64,000 nt of DNA from Cognatiluteimonas profundi (GCF_009792795.1 NZ_VKHQ01000003.1:549601-613600); one strand, 5' to 3'; counted from the first letter of the stretch, positions 38,197 through 48,790 are shown. Translations and numbers: made by a program. Notes: generated from the letters alone by a model not told the origin.

Positions 38197-38681
38197 CCCG
38201 GCTGGCGCGGCCCGATCCGGATGGGCTGGCGGTACTTGCCGACCTCGGCAGGAATGCGCCGCTGCAAACGGCCAAGCAGATCGACCGCGGCGACACCGCG
38301 ATCGGGTTTTCCGTCCAGTCCCAAGGCGAGAACGCGGGTCATCATGCGGCTGTCAGGTCGCTGCAATACCAGCGCCTGCGACCGGATCAGGAACTGCTGG
38401 TCGCGATAACGCACCGCATAAATGCCAAGCATCTGCGCCCTGCTTTCATATTCGACGCCATCGGTCCGCACGAGTATCTGCCCGATGGTGTTCCAGGTGT
38501 CGAGCATGTTCTCCGCAACGGTGAATTCGCCGGTGCCGGCATTGGTTACGGGTGAAACCTGGTTCTGCTTTCCCGCGACGGACACGCAACCGGCCGCGAG
38601 GCAGAGGACGACGGCAAGCGCCGCCGATGGCACCAGCCCGCGCCGCACCGAAGGACTCCGGATGCGGCGCGCACCTTCCAA
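38193..38681 (-). CDS. BamC-like lipoprotein, second copy
   Basis: A 162-residue lipoprotein with a signal ending LAAGC (C32). Residues after about 50 align with the preceding BamC-like protein: FTV, DG, AQ(M/L)LG-Y-V-Y, FL(I/V)R and a final leucine-rich helix, matching one BamC helix-grip domain. The start is TTG at 38681, with GAGG 8 bases upstream overlapping the neighbour's stop; a GTG at 38648 is an alternative. It probably sits in the outer membrane with the Bam complex, but this is inferred. Confidence 0.7.
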   Translation of the reverse strand: MEGARRIRSPSVRRGLVPSAALAVVLCLAAGCVSVAGKQNQVSPVTNAGTGEFTVAENMLDTWNTIGQILVRTDGVEYESRAQMLGIYAVRYRDQQFLIRSQALVLQRPDSRMMTRVLALGLDGKPDRGVAAVDLLGRLQRRIPAEVGKYRQPIRIGPRQPG

Positions 38682-38691
38682 TCGACCAGCC

Positions 38692-39228
38692 TCAGCTGCC
38701 GCCGAGACCCGATTTCAGCGTGGCGATCAACTGGGTCGCGGCCGCGCTGGTCGCGGGCATGCCGCGTGGATCGACCGCGGACACGTACACGCCCGAATCG
38801 ACCTTGGTGACGCGGACGAGGAAGTTGTCGCCCTGGTAGCTCACGTCGTAGGTTCCGAGCAGTTGCGCCTTGCTGGCGATGACGAGCCCGTCGACTCCCG
38901 CCAGCGCCGTCCCCACTTTCGCGAATACATCGTCGCGCTCACCGCCCACGGTGAATCCCGATGCACTGGCCGCTGCCTGAGACGTTGCCGACATCTCCGA
39001 ACGCGTCACCGACTGCGTGCCAGTATCGGGAACCTGCATCGCGCCTTCGGTGCCGGGACGATCGAGGTCCGGCGGCACTTCCAGTGGACGGCTCTCGGGG
39101 CTCATCTGGTACGCGCTGTCCTTCTTGCTGAACCAATGGCAGCCCGACACGCCCACGGTGACGAGGATGGCCGCGGCGATGGCGATTGCGCGCGGAGCGT
39201 TGGAACGAAGAAGCTGGAACTGGCGCAT
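38692..39228 (-). CDS. bamC: BamC-like outer-membrane assembly lipoprotein
   Basis: A 178-residue lipoprotein. The signal ends VGVSGC and is followed by YQMSPESRPLEVPPDL, the BamC N-terminal segment that binds BamD. One helix-grip domain follows (about 90-178), whereas E. coli BamC (344 residues) has two. The ATG at 39228 has GAGGAG at good spacing. It lies just after dapA, the conserved dapA-bamC order. Confidence 0.85.
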   Translation of the reverse strand: MRQFQLLRSNAPRAIAIAAAILVTVGVSGCHWFSKKDSAYQMSPESRPLEVPPDLDRPGTEGAMQVPDTGTQSVTRSEMSATSQAAASASGFTVGGERDDVFAKVGTALAGVDGLVIASKAQLLGTYDVSYQGDNFLVRVTKVDSGVYVSAVDPRGMPATSAAATQLIATLKSGLGGS

Positions 39229-39246
39229 TGGAAATCTCCTCAAGGG

Positions 39247-40164
39247 TCAAGCCGCGACGATGTCGCGGCAGGATTGCTCCAGTTGCTGAAGCCGATCGGT
39301 CAGCCGGGCCGCACGTTCTGCGTGCACCGGCGATAGTGGAGTCAAAGGCAGGCGCAGGCCGCGACCGATATCCAGGCGCGACAGGATCGCCTTGACCGGA
39401 ATCGGGTTGGGCTCGACACCCATGAAGTCATATGCATCCCGCAGGCCGGCATCCCAGGCATTGGCGTCTTCGACCTTGCCGGCGCGCGCGAGTTCGCACA
39501 GCCTGCGCATCGATGCTGGCAACACGTTGGATGCCACCGAGATGACGCCATCGGCGCCGGCCAGCATCGCCCTCGCTGCAGTGGGATCATCCCCGCTGAG
39601 CACGGTGAATCCCGCGTCGCGGAACGCCAGCAGTGCCGTCATGCGCGCTGGATCGTCGATCGCTTCCTTGATGCCGATGATGCGTTCGTGCGCGACAAGA
39701 CCAGCCACCGTGTCCGGCAGCAGGTCGCAGCCGGTGCGCCCGGGCACGTTGTACAGCACGACAGGCAACGCGCCATCGTCGGCGACCGCGCGGTAATGCG
39801 CGAGCAGTCCAGCCTGGGTTGGACGCACGTAAGGGGGGGTCACGACCAGCGCTGCATCGGCGCCCAGTGCGGCGGCCCGGCGCGTCTGCTCGATGGTCTT
39901 GGCCGTGTTCGACAAGCCCGTGCCAGCGAGTACCGGGATGCTGCCAGCGACGAATTCGACGGCACTTCGCAGCAGCGCGTCGTATTCGACGTCGTACAGT
40001 GCGGCCGCCTCGCCAGTCGACCCCGCCACCACCAATGCCTGCGTGCCACTGTCCAGCTGCCAGCGCAGCAAACGGCGCCAGGCGTCGAGATCGAGCTCCC
40101 CGGCCGCCGTGAACGGCGTCGCCAATGCAGTCACGCTGCCGGAAATCCGCAAATGGGCGCTCAT
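39247..40164 (-). CDS. dapA: 4-hydroxy-tetrahydrodipicolinate synthase
   Basis: A 305-residue lysine/diaminopimelate enzyme that condenses pyruvate and aspartate semialdehyde. Visible are [11 protein letters not shown]138 in LYNVPGRTG and the Schiff-base lysine K166 in GIKEA. The start is the usual one ([11 protein letters not shown] follows within a few residues); the longer open frame upstream lies in the gcvR promoter region. Confidence 0.95.
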   Translation of the reverse strand: MSAHLRISGSVTALATPFTAAGELDLDAWRRLLRWQLDSGTQALVVAGSTGEAAALYDVEYDALLRSAVEFVAGSIPVLAGTGLSNTAKTIEQTRRAAALGADAALVVTPPYVRPTQAGLLAHYRAVADDGALPVVLYNVPGRTGCDLLPDTVAGLVAHERIIGIKEAIDDPARMTALLAFRDAGFTVLSGDDPTAARAMLAGADGVISVASNVLPASMRRLCELARAGKVEDANAWDAGLRDAYDFMGVEPNPIPVKAILSRLDIGRGLRLPLTPLSPVHAERAARLTDRLQQLEQSCRDIVAA

Positions 40165-40211
40165 CTGGAAACAACCTGCATGCGCATGCGGAACCTGTTG
40201 GGCAGGCCACA

Positions 40212-40247
40212 TGTTACTTGCGGGCTCAAAGCAGGGGCAAGTATGCT
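40212..40247. promoter_or_regulatory. Interleaved divergent promoters of dapA and gcvR
   Basis: On the minus strand TTGCCC (40240-40235), 17 bases and TAACAT (40217-40212) point to dapA. On the plus strand TTGCGG (40218-40223), 18 bases and TATGCT (40242-40247) point to gcvR. The two promoters occupy the same DNA, so they should compete. Confidence 0.55.
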
Positions 40248-40270
40248 GGCCCGGACCCCTGGCCGGCCAC

Positions 40271-40885
40271 ATGGAAGCAGCCCGGACGTCGTCAACCTCC
40301 TTTGCGGCGGACGCCCACTTGACCGATCCAGATACAGCTTCCCGTCCCTCGCCCAACGAGAACCACCTGCTGATCAACGCCTACACGACGCATCCGCAGT
40401 CGCCTCTGCTGGCGGTGACGCGCAGGATCGCCGACAGCGGCTGCAACCTGGTCGATACGCGGCTGAGCACGGTCGGTCGCGACGTGTCCGTCACTGCGCT
40501 GGCAACCGGTTCCTGGGATTCCGTGGCCAAGCTCGAGGCCATGCTCACGCGGCTGGAGCGCGAGGAAGGCCTGAAACTCGTCTGGTATCGCACCGGTCCC
40601 AAGCCGATCCAGTCCAACCTCCTGCCCTACGTGGTCGAGGTGGTGGCGGCGGACAAGCCCGGGATCCTGTTCCAGCTGGCGGATTTCTTCGATCGGCAGT
40701 CGATCACGATCGAAAGCCTGCATTGCTCGCGTTATCGGGCGATGCAGACCGGCGCCGAAATGTTCACCGCGCAGGTCACCATCGGTATCCCCGCCGACAT
40801 GCATATCGCCGCGCTGCGCGACGACTTCCTGGAATTCTGCGACCACCTCAATCTCGACGCGATCATGGATCCGATGAAGTTTTGA
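40271..40885 (+). CDS. gcvR: Tandem ACT-domain protein, GcvR-like
   Basis: A 204-residue protein with two ACT domains (about 30-110 and 117-200; the second begins [21 protein letters not shown]). E. coli GcvR has the same architecture and modulates GcvA control of glycine cleavage. Placement between dapA and bcp is the conserved order. The start is approximate; the first 25 residues are not conserved. Two bases separate its stop from bcp. Confidence 0.8.
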   Translation: MEAARTSSTSFAADAHLTDPDTASRPSPNENHLLINAYTTHPQSPLLAVTRRIADSGCNLVDTRLSTVGRDVSVTALATGSWDSVAKLEAMLTRLEREEGLKLVWYRTGPKPIQSNLLPYVVEVVAADKPGILFQLADFFDRQSITIESLHCSRYRAMQTGAEMFTAQVTIGIPADMHIAALRDDFLEFCDHLNLDAIMDPMKF

Positions 40886-40887
40886 CG

Positions 40888-41373
40888 ATGGCCCACGACA
40901 CCGAGAGCATGCTTGGACAGAAGGTCGCCGACCTTCCAGTGCAGCTGTCCGGCGGAGCCACCGGAACCTTGTCCGATTATGCCGGCCGCTGGCTGGTGCT
41001 CTATTTCTATCCGAAGGACAGCACGCCCGGCTGCACGCTGGAGGCGATCGAATTCGACGCGATGCTGCCGAAGTTCCGGCAGTGCGGCGCCGCGGTGCTG
41101 GGCGTGTCGCGCGACTCGCTGAAGTCGCACGTGAACTTCATCGCCAAGCAGGGCCTGCAGTTCGACCTTGCCAGCGACGGCGACCAGATCCTGTGCAATG
41201 CGTTCGACGTGATCAGGGAAAAGACCCTGTACGGGCGCAAGGTCGTGGGCATCGAGCGCAGCACGTTCCTGATCGACCCCGATGGCGTCGTGCGACAGGC
41301 CTGGCGCCGGGTCAAGGTGCCCGGCCATGTCCAGGCCGTCCTTGCCGCCCTGCAGTCAGCACGGGCGCAGTGA
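40888..41373 (+). CDS. bcp: Thioredoxin-dependent peroxiredoxin, Bcp/PrxQ type
   Basis: A 161-residue peroxiredoxin that reduces hydroperoxides. The peroxidatic cysteine is C49 in FYPKDSTPGCTLEAIEF. The resolving cysteine five residues later (PGCTxEAC in E. coli) is Ile, and the alternative position used by Xanthomonas PrxQ (helix 3, about residue 84-85) is also Ile. Remaining cysteines are C66 and C103. It may use one of these, or work as a 1-Cys enzyme. Confidence 0.9.
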   Translation: MAHDTESMLGQKVADLPVQLSGGATGTLSDYAGRWLVLYFYPKDSTPGCTLEAIEFDAMLPKFRQCGAAVLGVSRDSLKSHVNFIAKQGLQFDLASDGDQILCNAFDVIREKTLYGRKVVGIERSTFLIDPDGVVRQAWRRVKVPGHVQAVLAALQSARAQ

Positions 41374-41458
41374 ACGGCCCTGCCATCATCTTTTCCTGCC
41401 GCCAGGCCTCGCCTGCCGCGGTAATGCCTCCCTGTCCGAAGCCCAGGAACCCGCACGC

Positions 41459-42859
41459 ATGACGCGCAGCAACCGCATCTACGTCCTCGACACGAACGTG
41501 CTGATGCACGATCCGACCGCGCTGTTCAAGTTCGAGGAACACGATGTCTTCCTGCCGATGCAGGTGATCGAAGAGCTGGACAACGCCAAGAAGGGCACGT
41601 CCGAGGCGAGCCGCAACGCGCGCCAGGTGAGTCGGTTCCTCAATGAACTGATCGAATCGGCGGGCAGCGCGAACATCACCACCTCGGGAATCCCGCTGGT
41701 GCTGCCGCACGGGCTGCAGCTGCGCGGATCGCAGAGCAACGGCAAGCTGCACTTCCAGACCGACAACTTCGATGCGGGCAAGCGCTTCGGCGCCGTGATC
41801 CCGGACAACCACATCCTCGGGGCCATCCTTGCGCTGAAGGAAAGCACGCCCGATTCGCGCGTCGTGTTCGTGTCCAAGGACATCAACCTGCGCATCAAGG
41901 CGTCCATTGCCGGGATCGTCAACGAGGACTACCAGAACGATCGCGCGCTGGACGATTTCAGCCTGCTGTACACCGGAGCCAGGGAACTGCCCGCGGACTT
42001 CTGGCAGCAGCACGGCAAGGAGCTGCGCTCCTGGACAGATTCAGGACGCACCTTCTACGAAATCGCGCGCACCAAGGACGACGACTGGTACGCGAATGAA
42101 TTCCTCTACCTGCCCGGCGACCACGAAGCAGAATTGAAGGTCTCGAAGGTCGGCGAAAACAAGGTGACGTTGCAGATCGTCGACGATTACCGGCATTCGC
42201 AGCACGCGGTCTGGGGAATCCTTGCCCGCAACCGTGAACAGAATTTCGCGCTCAACGCACTGATGGATCCCGAGATCGATTTCGTGACCCTGCTGGGTAC
42301 CGCCGGCACCGGCAAGACGCTGCTGGCGCTTGCAGCCGGACTGGCGCAGACGATGGACCAGCAGCGCTATCGCGAAATCATCATGACCCGCGCCACGGTC
42401 AGCGTCGGCGAGGACATCGGTTTCCTGCCCGGCACCGAGGAAGAAAAGATGACGCCGTGGATGGGGGCGCTGACCGACAACCTCGAAGTGCTCACGCACA
42501 ACCAGTCCGGTGGCTCATGGGGGCGTGCGGCCACCAACGACCTGCTCGCCAGCCGCATCAAGATCCGCTCGATGAACTTCATGCGCGGCAGGACATTCCT
42601 CAGCCGCTGGCTGATCCTGGACGAGGCGCAGAACCTGACGCCCAAGCAGATGAAGACCCTGATCACCCGCGCGGGTCCCGGCACCAAGATCATCTGCCTG
42701 GGCAACGTCGAGCAGATCGATACGCCGTATCTCACCGAAACGACATCCGGCCTGACCTACGCGGTCGACCGCTTCAAGTCATGGGCGCATAGCGCGCACA
42801 TCACCTTGCGCCGCGGCGAACGCTCCAGGCTGGCTGATTACGCGTCGGAAGCCCTGTAA
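41459..42859 (+). CDS. PIN-PhoH fusion ATPase
   Basis: A 466-residue protein. The N-terminal PIN nuclease domain (about 5-150) starts RIYVLDTNVLMHDP with the acidic site. The C-terminal PhoH domain has Walker A GTAGTGKT (about 279-286) and LILDEAQNL. PhoH2/YlaK-type proteins of this design are ATP-dependent RNA helicases with nuclease activity, sometimes paired with a small antitoxin; I see no such gene beside it. Transcribed after bcp with an 85-base gap. Confidence 0.92.
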   Translation: MTRSNRIYVLDTNVLMHDPTALFKFEEHDVFLPMQVIEELDNAKKGTSEASRNARQVSRFLNELIESAGSANITTSGIPLVLPHGLQLRGSQSNGKLHFQTDNFDAGKRFGAVIPDNHILGAILALKESTPDSRVVFVSKDINLRIKASIAGIVNEDYQNDRALDDFSLLYTGARELPADFWQQHGKELRSWTDSGRTFYEIARTKDDDWYANEFLYLPGDHEAELKVSKVGENKVTLQIVDDYRHSQHAVWGILARNREQNFALNALMDPEIDFVTLLGTAGTGKTLLALAAGLAQTMDQQRYREIIMTRATVSVGEDIGFLPGTEEEKMTPWMGALTDNLEVLTHNQSGGSWGRAATNDLLASRIKIRSMNFMRGRTFLSRWLILDEAQNLTPKQMKTLITRAGPGTKIICLGNVEQIDTPYLTETTSGLTYAVDRFKSWAHSAHITLRRGERSRLADYASEAL

Positions 42860-42911
42860 GGAAACGTCTTCGCCGGGCGAGCCGCGTGACCGGACACGCT
42901 GGGGAGTGCTG

Positions 42912-44624
42912 ATGAAATCGATGGCCGCCAGGCAGTACCTGCGGATGTTCGAGCCTAAGCTGTTGACCGTGCTGCGCGCGGGCTACGGCTGGGTCGACCT
43001 GCGCCGCGATGCCATCGCCGGATTGACGGTGGCGATCGTGGCGTTGCCGCTGGCAATGGCATTGGCGATCGCCAGCGGCACCACGCCCGAAAAGGGCCTG
43101 TATACGGCCATCATCGCCGGGTTCCTGATCTCGGCATTGGGCGGTTCACGTGTGCAGATTGGCGGCCCGACAGCAGCGTTCGTGCCGGTGGTATTCGTCG
43201 TCATCCAGAAATTCGGATTCGATGGGCTGATCCTGTGCACGCTGATGGCCGGCGTGATGCTGATCGCCGCAGGCCTGCTGCGCCTTGGCACCTTGATGAA
43301 ATACATGCCGCAGCCGGTGATCACCGGCTTCACCGCGGGCATCGCGGTCAGCATCTTCTCCAGCCAGGTCAAGGACCTGCTCGGCCTGCGCATGGGCACG
43401 GTGCCAGCGGATTTCCTGCCGCGCTGGACCGCCTATGCGCAACATGTCGCCACGACGCAGCCGTCGGCGGTGGTGATCGCGATCGTGGGACTCGCGCTGA
43501 TCGCAGGTTTGCGCCGCTGGCGGCCGAACTGGCCCGGCTTCCTGATCGCACTGGTGGCCTGCACGGCGCTTGCCATCGGCCTTGCGCTGCCCGTCGAAAC
43601 CATCGGATCGCGCTTCGGTGGGCTGTCGTCGACGTTGCCCCACCTGGTCGTCCCGCGCATCCCCCTGGACCGCGTCTTTGAACTGCTGCCGAGCGCGTTC
43701 ACGATTGCTTTCCTGGCGGGCGTCGAGTCCCTGCTGTCGGCGGTCGTTGCCGATGGCATGACCGGCGGCCGCCATCGCTCCAACGCCGAACTCGTGGCGC
43801 AGGGCGTTGCGAACCTGGGCTCGGCCTTGTTCGGCGGCCTGCCGGCAACCGGTGCCATTGCGCGCACCGCCACCAACATCCGCGCAGGCGGGCATACGCC
43901 GCTCGCGGGGATCATGCATGCAGGCTTCCTGCTGCTGTTCATGCTGCTGCTCGCTCCGCTGATGCGCTACGTGCCGCTGGCCGCGCTGGCTGCCGTGCTG
44001 CTCGTGGTCGCCTGGAACATGAGCGAATACCAGCACTTCCGCCACACGCTCTCGGCCCCGAAGGGCGACCGACTAGTGCTGCTGCTGACGTTCTTCCTGA
44101 CCATCTTCATCGACCTGACGGTGGCGATCGAAGTGGGACTCGTGGTCGCGTCGTTCGTCTTCATGTTCCGGATGGCGGATGTCGTCGAAGTCACCTCCGG
44201 GGTGAAGCTGCTCGAATCCGACAACGGCGAAACCGCCGAGGGGCTGGGCCAGCGCGCGCAGTTGCCATCGGATGTCGAAGCCTTCCAGATCAACGGTCCG
44301 TTGTTTTTCGGCGCAGCCAGCCGACTGGACAACGTGCTCGACCAGTTCCGCAAGGCACCAAAGGTCTTCATCCTGCGCATGCGGCTGGTGCCGATCATCG
44401 ATGCAAGCGGCGTGCATGCCCTGCGGATGCTGCTGCAGCGCTGCCGCAAGCGCGGGATCGTGCTGGTCGTGTCGGGACTGCAAACGCAGCCATTGCGCGT
44501 GGTGCACCAGATGCATCTGACGCCACAGGACGGCGCCCTGCATTTCGTGCCTGATTTCGCGACAGCCCTCGCACTGGCCAACAAACTGGTGAACGAACCA
44601 TCCAGGCAGGACGCGGAAGGATGA
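42912..44624 (+). CDS. SulP family anion transporter with STAS domain
   Basis: A 570-residue inner-membrane carrier with about 12-14 helices in the UraA/SLC26 fold ([34 protein letters not shown] and IQIGG-like [14 protein letters not shown]) and a C-terminal STAS domain (about 440-550). Family members move sulfate, bicarbonate or dicarboxylates; the substrate cannot be read here. ATG at 42912 follows GGGGAG. The stop overlaps thiD (ATGA). Confidence 0.92.
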   Translation: MKSMAARQYLRMFEPKLLTVLRAGYGWVDLRRDAIAGLTVAIVALPLAMALAIASGTTPEKGLYTAIIAGFLISALGGSRVQIGGPTAAFVPVVFVVIQKFGFDGLILCTLMAGVMLIAAGLLRLGTLMKYMPQPVITGFTAGIAVSIFSSQVKDLLGLRMGTVPADFLPRWTAYAQHVATTQPSAVVIAIVGLALIAGLRRWRPNWPGFLIALVACTALAIGLALPVETIGSRFGGLSSTLPHLVVPRIPLDRVFELLPSAFTIAFLAGVESLLSAVVADGMTGGRHRSNAELVAQGVANLGSALFGGLPATGAIARTATNIRAGGHTPLAGIMHAGFLLLFMLLLAPLMRYVPLAALAAVLLVVAWNMSEYQHFRHTLSAPKGDRLVLLLTFFLTIFIDLTVAIEVGLVVASFVFMFRMADVVEVTSGVKLLESDNGETAEGLGQRAQLPSDVEAFQINGPLFFGAASRLDNVLDQFRKAPKVFILRMRLVPIIDASGVHALRMLLQRCRKRGIVLVVSGLQTQPLRVVHQMHLTPQDGALHFVPDFATALALANKLVNEPSRQDAEG

Positions 44625-45457
44625 ACGACCCACGGCCGGTGTCGGCACTCACCATCGCCGGCTCGGACCCAGGCGGCGGAGCCGGCATCCAGGCCGACCT
44701 CAAGACATTCGCGGCGCATGGCGTGCATGGATTGAGCGCCATCACCGCGCTGACCGCACAACATACGCGCGGCGTCACTGGCGTGTTCGTGCCGCCGGTA
44801 TCGTTCCTGCAGGCGCAGATCGATGCCTGCTTCGATGACTTCCGCATCGGCGCGGTCAAGATCGGGATGCTGGCGACGTCGGACGTCATCCACGTGGTTG
44901 CCGATGCGATCGAACGGCACGCGCCAGCGGTCGTGATCCTGGATCCGGTGATGATCGCCACCTCGGGCGCGACGTTGCTCGCCGACGACGCCCTCGACGC
45001 CCTGCGCACGCGCCTGCTGCCACTGGCCTGCCTGCTGACCCCGAACATGCCCGAGGCCGCGATGCTGTCGGGCATGTCGATCCGTTCCGGCGCGGACACC
45101 GAAACGGCGATCGCGACACTGCATCGCCAGGGCGCCAGGGCCATCCTGCTCAAGGGCGGGCACCTGGATGAAGGCGACGCCGTGATCGATCGCTACAGCG
45201 ATGGAACCCGCACGATCACTTTCAGCCATCCGCGCCTGTCATTGGACGCGCATGGCACGGGATGCACGCTTGCGTCGGCGATCGCCGCGCGACGCTGCCG
45301 TGGCGATGATCTTGCGAGTGCGTGCAGGCATGCGGGGGATTACGTCTTCGGCGCGCTGCATGCCGGATATCGGCCCGGACGCTCCACTGTCGTGGTGCTC
45401 GACCAGGCAGGGCCGCCTCCCTGGATGCATCCGCACAACAAAAAAGCCGGCGATTGA
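44621..45457 (+). CDS. thiD: Hydroxymethylpyrimidine/phosphomethylpyrimidine kinase
   Basis: A 278-residue ribokinase-like enzyme that phosphorylates HMP and HMP-P in thiamine synthesis. Signatures are [32 protein letters not shown] and [15 protein letters not shown]. The last codons (KKAGD) lie inside a terminator hairpin. Coupling to the SulP gene may be only positional, or the carrier may serve a related need. Confidence 0.94.
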   Translation: MNDPRPVSALTIAGSDPGGGAGIQADLKTFAAHGVHGLSAITALTAQHTRGVTGVFVPPVSFLQAQIDACFDDFRIGAVKIGMLATSDVIHVVADAIERHAPAVVILDPVMIATSGATLLADDALDALRTRLLPLACLLTPNMPEAAMLSGMSIRSGADTETAIATLHRQGARAILLKGGHLDEGDAVIDRYSDGTRTITFSHPRLSLDAHGTGCTLASAIAARRCRGDDLASACRHAGDYVFGALHAGYRPGRSTVVVLDQAGPPPWMHPHNKKAGD

Positions 45458-45470
45458 TTTCGCCGGCTTT
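45443..45470. terminator. Bidirectional terminator at the thiD 3' end
   Basis: AAAGCCGGCGA (45443-45453) and TCGCCGGCTTT (45460-45470) pair as an 11-bp stem. On the minus strand a run of six T follows, ending the tRNA-Arg transcript; on the plus strand TTTCGTGTTTT follows. The thiD stop (45455-45457) is in the loop. Confidence 0.85.
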
Positions 45471-45477
45471 CGTGTTT

Positions 45478-45553
45478 TGGTGCGCCCGGAAGGATTCGAA
45501 CCTCCGACCCCCAAGTTCGTAGCCTGGTGCTCTATCCAGCTGAGCTACGGGCG
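45478..45553 (-). tRNA. tRNA-Arg (anticodon ACG)
   Basis: A 76-base tRNA with encoded CCA. Acceptor GCGCCCG/CGGGCGC is perfect, the anticodon loop CTACGAA gives ACG (read as ICG), and the T loop is TTCGAAT. It follows tRNA-Ser and csrA, the same order as E. coli serV-argV. Confidence 0.96.
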
Positions 45554-45611
45554 CAGAAGCGGAATTGTGCAGAATCGATAGGGATTCCGTCAATTTTTTT
45601 ACGATGAAATC

Positions 45612-45704
45612 TGGCGGAGACTGAGGGATTCGAACCCTCGATGGAGTTTTTGACCCCATACTCCCTTAGCAGGGGAGCCCCTTCGGCCTCTCGGGCAAGT
45701 CTCC
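45612..45704 (-). tRNA. tRNA-Ser (anticodon GCT)
   Basis: A 93-base class II tRNA with a long variable arm and encoded CCA. The acceptor begins GGAGACT, the anticodon stem CTCCC/GGGAG holds loop CTGCTAA, giving GCT, which reads AGC/AGT. Confidence 0.96.
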
Positions 45705-45743
45705 AACGCGGGTGACGCTCCGCGAGCGCGAAAGAATACCGTC

Positions 45744-45971
45744 TCAACCCTGCTGCGGCAAATTACCCGGCGCTGCGTCGGAATGCGGGGTGGTTCCATC
45801 GACCTCGTCACCGCGCTGGATCCGCTGGTAGATCTCTTCACGATGTACGGCAACGTCCTTCGGCGCATTGATGCCGATCCGGACCTGGTTGCCCTTGACA
45901 CCAAGCACGGTGACGGTGACCGAGTCACCAATCATCAAAGTTTCGCCGACGCGGCGCGTCAGGATCAGCAT
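45744..45971 (-). CDS. csrA: Carbon storage regulator CsrA/RsmA
   Basis: A 75-residue RNA-binding protein that controls translation of many mRNAs through GGA sites. [52 protein letters not shown] is near-canonical, with the RNA-contact residues L4/R44. The C-terminal tail is about 14 residues longer than in E. coli. It sits between alaS and tRNA-Ser as in enterobacteria. Confidence 0.97.
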   Translation of the reverse strand: MLILTRRVGETLMIGDSVTVTVLGVKGNQVRIGINAPKDVAVHREEIYQRIQRGDEVDGTTPHSDAAPGNLPQQG

Positions 45972-46058
45972 GGGAATACTCCAGTAACCGGGCGGCTCAT
46001 CCGGGTGTGCACATCAGTCATTGATGACCCGGGCCGTCGGTGATCCGCCAACATAATA
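45972..46058 (-). promoter_or_regulatory. csrA promoter and GGA-rich leader
   Basis: TATTAT on the minus strand at 46058-46053 is a candidate -10 box; the -35 is unclear. The leader of about 75 bases holds three GGA triplets, one in the ribosome site just before the ATG, as expected for CsrA autoregulation. Confidence 0.4.
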
Positions 46059-46101
46059 TCGGACGCGGGGCGCGACAAGGGAAAACGGTCGCGGTTCCGG
46101 T

Positions 46102-48747
46102 TCAAAGGCGTTCGGCCACCCACTCGCAGACGCCATCCAGCGCACTGATGAGCGCCGGGCCGTCGTTACCCCCGCCCTGCGCCAGATCCGCCCTGCCGCC
46201 TCCCTTGCCCCCGGTCAGGCCGGCAATGTGCGCCAGCAATTCCCCGGCCTTGACCCGCCCAGCCGCAGCGCCGCTGACGCCGGCAACCAGTGCGGCCTTG
46301 CCGTCGGCCACACCCGCCAGCACCACGACGGCGTCGCCCAACTGCTGTTTGAGCCTGTCGACCGCTTCGCGCAGCGCCTTGGCATCCAGGCCCTCGATCC
46401 GGGCAGCGAGCACACGCACGCCTCCCACCAGCGTCGCCTGCTGGGCGAGATCCGCGGTGGCACCGGACGCCAGCTTGCCCTTGGCGGCCTCGAGCTCCCG
46501 CTCCAGTCGTTTCTGGCGATCCAGCAACGCACGCAATTTGTCGCCGACTTCGGTCGCCGGAGCGCCGAGCAGGCGGGCGGCCTCGTCCAGGCGCTGCTCC
46601 TGCTGGGCCACGTGATCGAGCGCGCCCTCACCGCTCATGGCTTCGATCCGGCGCACGCCAGCCGAGACGCCACTTTCGGAAACGATCTTGAACAGGCCGA
46701 TGTCGCCGGTTCGGGTGACATGCGTCCCGCCGCACAATTCGATGGAGGCGTCGCCCATGCGCAGCACGCGCACGCGCTCGCCGTACTTTTCGCCAAACAG
46801 CGCCATGGCGCCGAAATCCATCGCCTCCTGCATGCCCATGTGGTGGGTCTCGATGGGATGGTTGGCGCGGATGTCGGCATTCACGATGCCTTCGATGGTG
46901 CTCATCTCCCGTGCCGTGACCGGCTGGAAGTGGGAGAAGTCGAAGCGCAAACGGTCCGGCGCCACCAGCGATCCCTTCTGCGACACATGGGTTCCCAGCA
47001 CGCGCCTGAGTGCGGCATGGAGCAGGTGCGTGGCGCTGTGGTTGCGGATCGTCGCCGAACGGCGCGACGCATCCACCGCGCCGGCGACGCGATCACCGAT
47101 GCGCAGGGTCCCGCTGTCCAACTGTCCGACGTGCCCATGGAACTGCCCTGCGAGCTTCTGGACATCACGCACGGTGAAATGCGCTCCCGACGCGTCCAGC
47201 TCGCCTTCGTCACCAACCTGCCCGCCGCTCTCCGCATAGAACGGCGTGCGGTCGAGCAATACAACCGCGCTGTCACCGGCATTGATCGCGTCGACCGGGC
47301 GGCCCTCCCTGAGCAGGCCGACGATGACAAGGCCGTCGGCGGCCAGGCTGTCGTAACCCAGGAATTCCGTCGGCTCCAGCTTGGAAACGAGCTCGGCCGG
47401 CAGGCTCACGCCACCCCCGAACTTGCCCGCAGCGCGCGCGCGATCCCGCTGCTGCTCCATCAGCTGCTCGTAATCGGCCATGGCCGACGGCGCCAGCTCG
47501 CCACCCTGCTCGCGCAGGATGTCGGCAATCAGGTCAGGCGGACAGCCGTAGGTGTCGTGCAACTGGAACAGCTGCTCGCCGTCGATGAGTCCGTTGGACG
47601 CGCTGCGGAATGCCTCCAGCCGCAGCATCGCCGAGTCGAGCGTCTGCGCGAATGCGGCTTCTTCCGCCTTGAGTGCACGCTCGACCAATGCGCGTTGTTG
47701 CACGAGCTCCGGGTAGGCGTCGCCCATCACGTCGCACAAGGGACCGACGAGGCGCCAGAAGTAGCCCTCTCCACCCGACGTACCCAGTTTCCAGAAATGC
47801 CGGACCGCGCGGCGGATGATGCGGCGCAGGACGTAGCCGCGTCCTTCGTTGGAAGGCAGCACGCCATCGACGATCAGGAAACTGCACGCGCGGATGTGGT
47901 CGGCGATGACACGCAGGGACTTGTTGTCGATGTCCTGCGTACCGGTCAGCGCGGCGGCGGCGGCGATCAGGTGATGGAACAGGTCGATCTCGTAATTGCC
48001 GTGCTTGCCTTGCAGCACGGCAGCCAGCCGTTCCAGGCCCATGCCGGTATCCACGCACGGCGCCGGCAAGGACTGCAGGCTGCCGTCGGGTTGGCGATCG
48101 AACTGCATGAACACCAGGTTCCAGATCTCGATGTAGCGATCGCCATCCTCATCCGGCGAGCCCGGCGGACCGCCGGCGATATGCGCCCCGTGGTCGTAGA
48201 AGATCTCGGTGCACGGGCCGCAGGGGCCGGTGTCCGCCATCTGCCAGAAATTGTCCGACGCGTAGGGCGCGCCCTTGTTGTCGGCGATGCGGATGATGCG
48301 GTCATCCGGCAGGCCGATCTCGTTGCGCCAGATGCCGTGCGCTTCTTCGTCGGTGTGGTAGACCGTGACCAGCAGGCGCTCGGCCGGGATCTTCCAGACG
48401 TCCGTCAGCAGCTCCCAGGCCCAGGCGATCGCTTCGCGCTTGAAGTAATCACCGAACGACCAGTTCCCCAGCATTTCGAAGAACGTATGGTGGCGTGCCG
48501 TATACCCGACCTGGTCCAGGTCGTTGTGCTTGCCACCCGCGCGCAGGCAGCGCTGCACGTCGGCCGCACGCACGTACGAACGCTTCTCTGCACCAAGGAA
48601 CACGTCCTTGAATTGCACCATGCCCGAGTTGGTGAACAGCAAGGTCGGGTCGTTGCCGGGAACCAGCGGTGCCGACGGGACGATGGTGTGGCCTTTTTCG
48701 CGGAAAAAGGCGAGGAAATCGCTGCGGATTTCGGAGGTGGTCTTCAT
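46102..48747 (-). CDS. alaS: Alanyl-tRNA synthetase
   Basis: An 881-residue class II synthetase. The catalytic domain starts [28 protein letters not shown]. The editing domain has [11 protein letters not shown] and [13 protein letters not shown] for zinc, and a C-Ala domain follows a coiled coil. Length is standard. It lies 118 bases after recX, with csrA downstream. Confidence 0.97.
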   Translation of the reverse strand: MKTTSEIRSDFLAFFREKGHTIVPSAPLVPGNDPTLLFTNSGMVQFKDVFLGAEKRSYVRAADVQRCLRAGGKHNDLDQVGYTARHHTFFEMLGNWSFGDYFKREAIAWAWELLTDVWKIPAERLLVTVYHTDEEAHGIWRNEIGLPDDRIIRIADNKGAPYASDNFWQMADTGPCGPCTEIFYDHGAHIAGGPPGSPDEDGDRYIEIWNLVFMQFDRQPDGSLQSLPAPCVDTGMGLERLAAVLQGKHGNYEIDLFHHLIAAAAALTGTQDIDNKSLRVIADHIRACSFLIVDGVLPSNEGRGYVLRRIIRRAVRHFWKLGTSGGEGYFWRLVGPLCDVMGDAYPELVQQRALVERALKAEEAAFAQTLDSAMLRLEAFRSASNGLIDGEQLFQLHDTYGCPPDLIADILREQGGELAPSAMADYEQLMEQQRDRARAAGKFGGGVSLPAELVSKLEPTEFLGYDSLAADGLVIVGLLREGRPVDAINAGDSAVVLLDRTPFYAESGGQVGDEGELDASGAHFTVRDVQKLAGQFHGHVGQLDSGTLRIGDRVAGAVDASRRSATIRNHSATHLLHAALRRVLGTHVSQKGSLVAPDRLRFDFSHFQPVTAREMSTIEGIVNADIRANHPIETHHMGMQEAMDFGAMALFGEKYGERVRVLRMGDASIELCGGTHVTRTGDIGLFKIVSESGVSAGVRRIEAMSGEGALDHVAQQEQRLDEAARLLGAPATEVGDKLRALLDRQKRLERELEAAKGKLASGATADLAQQATLVGGVRVLAARIEGLDAKALREAVDRLKQQLGDAVVVLAGVADGKAALVAGVSGAAAGRVKAGELLAHIAGLTGGKGGGRADLAQGGGNDGPALISALDGVCEWVAERL

Positions 48748-48790
48748 CTGGGATCAATGGCTGGCGGGCGCAGTGCCGGGCCGCGAGCCG

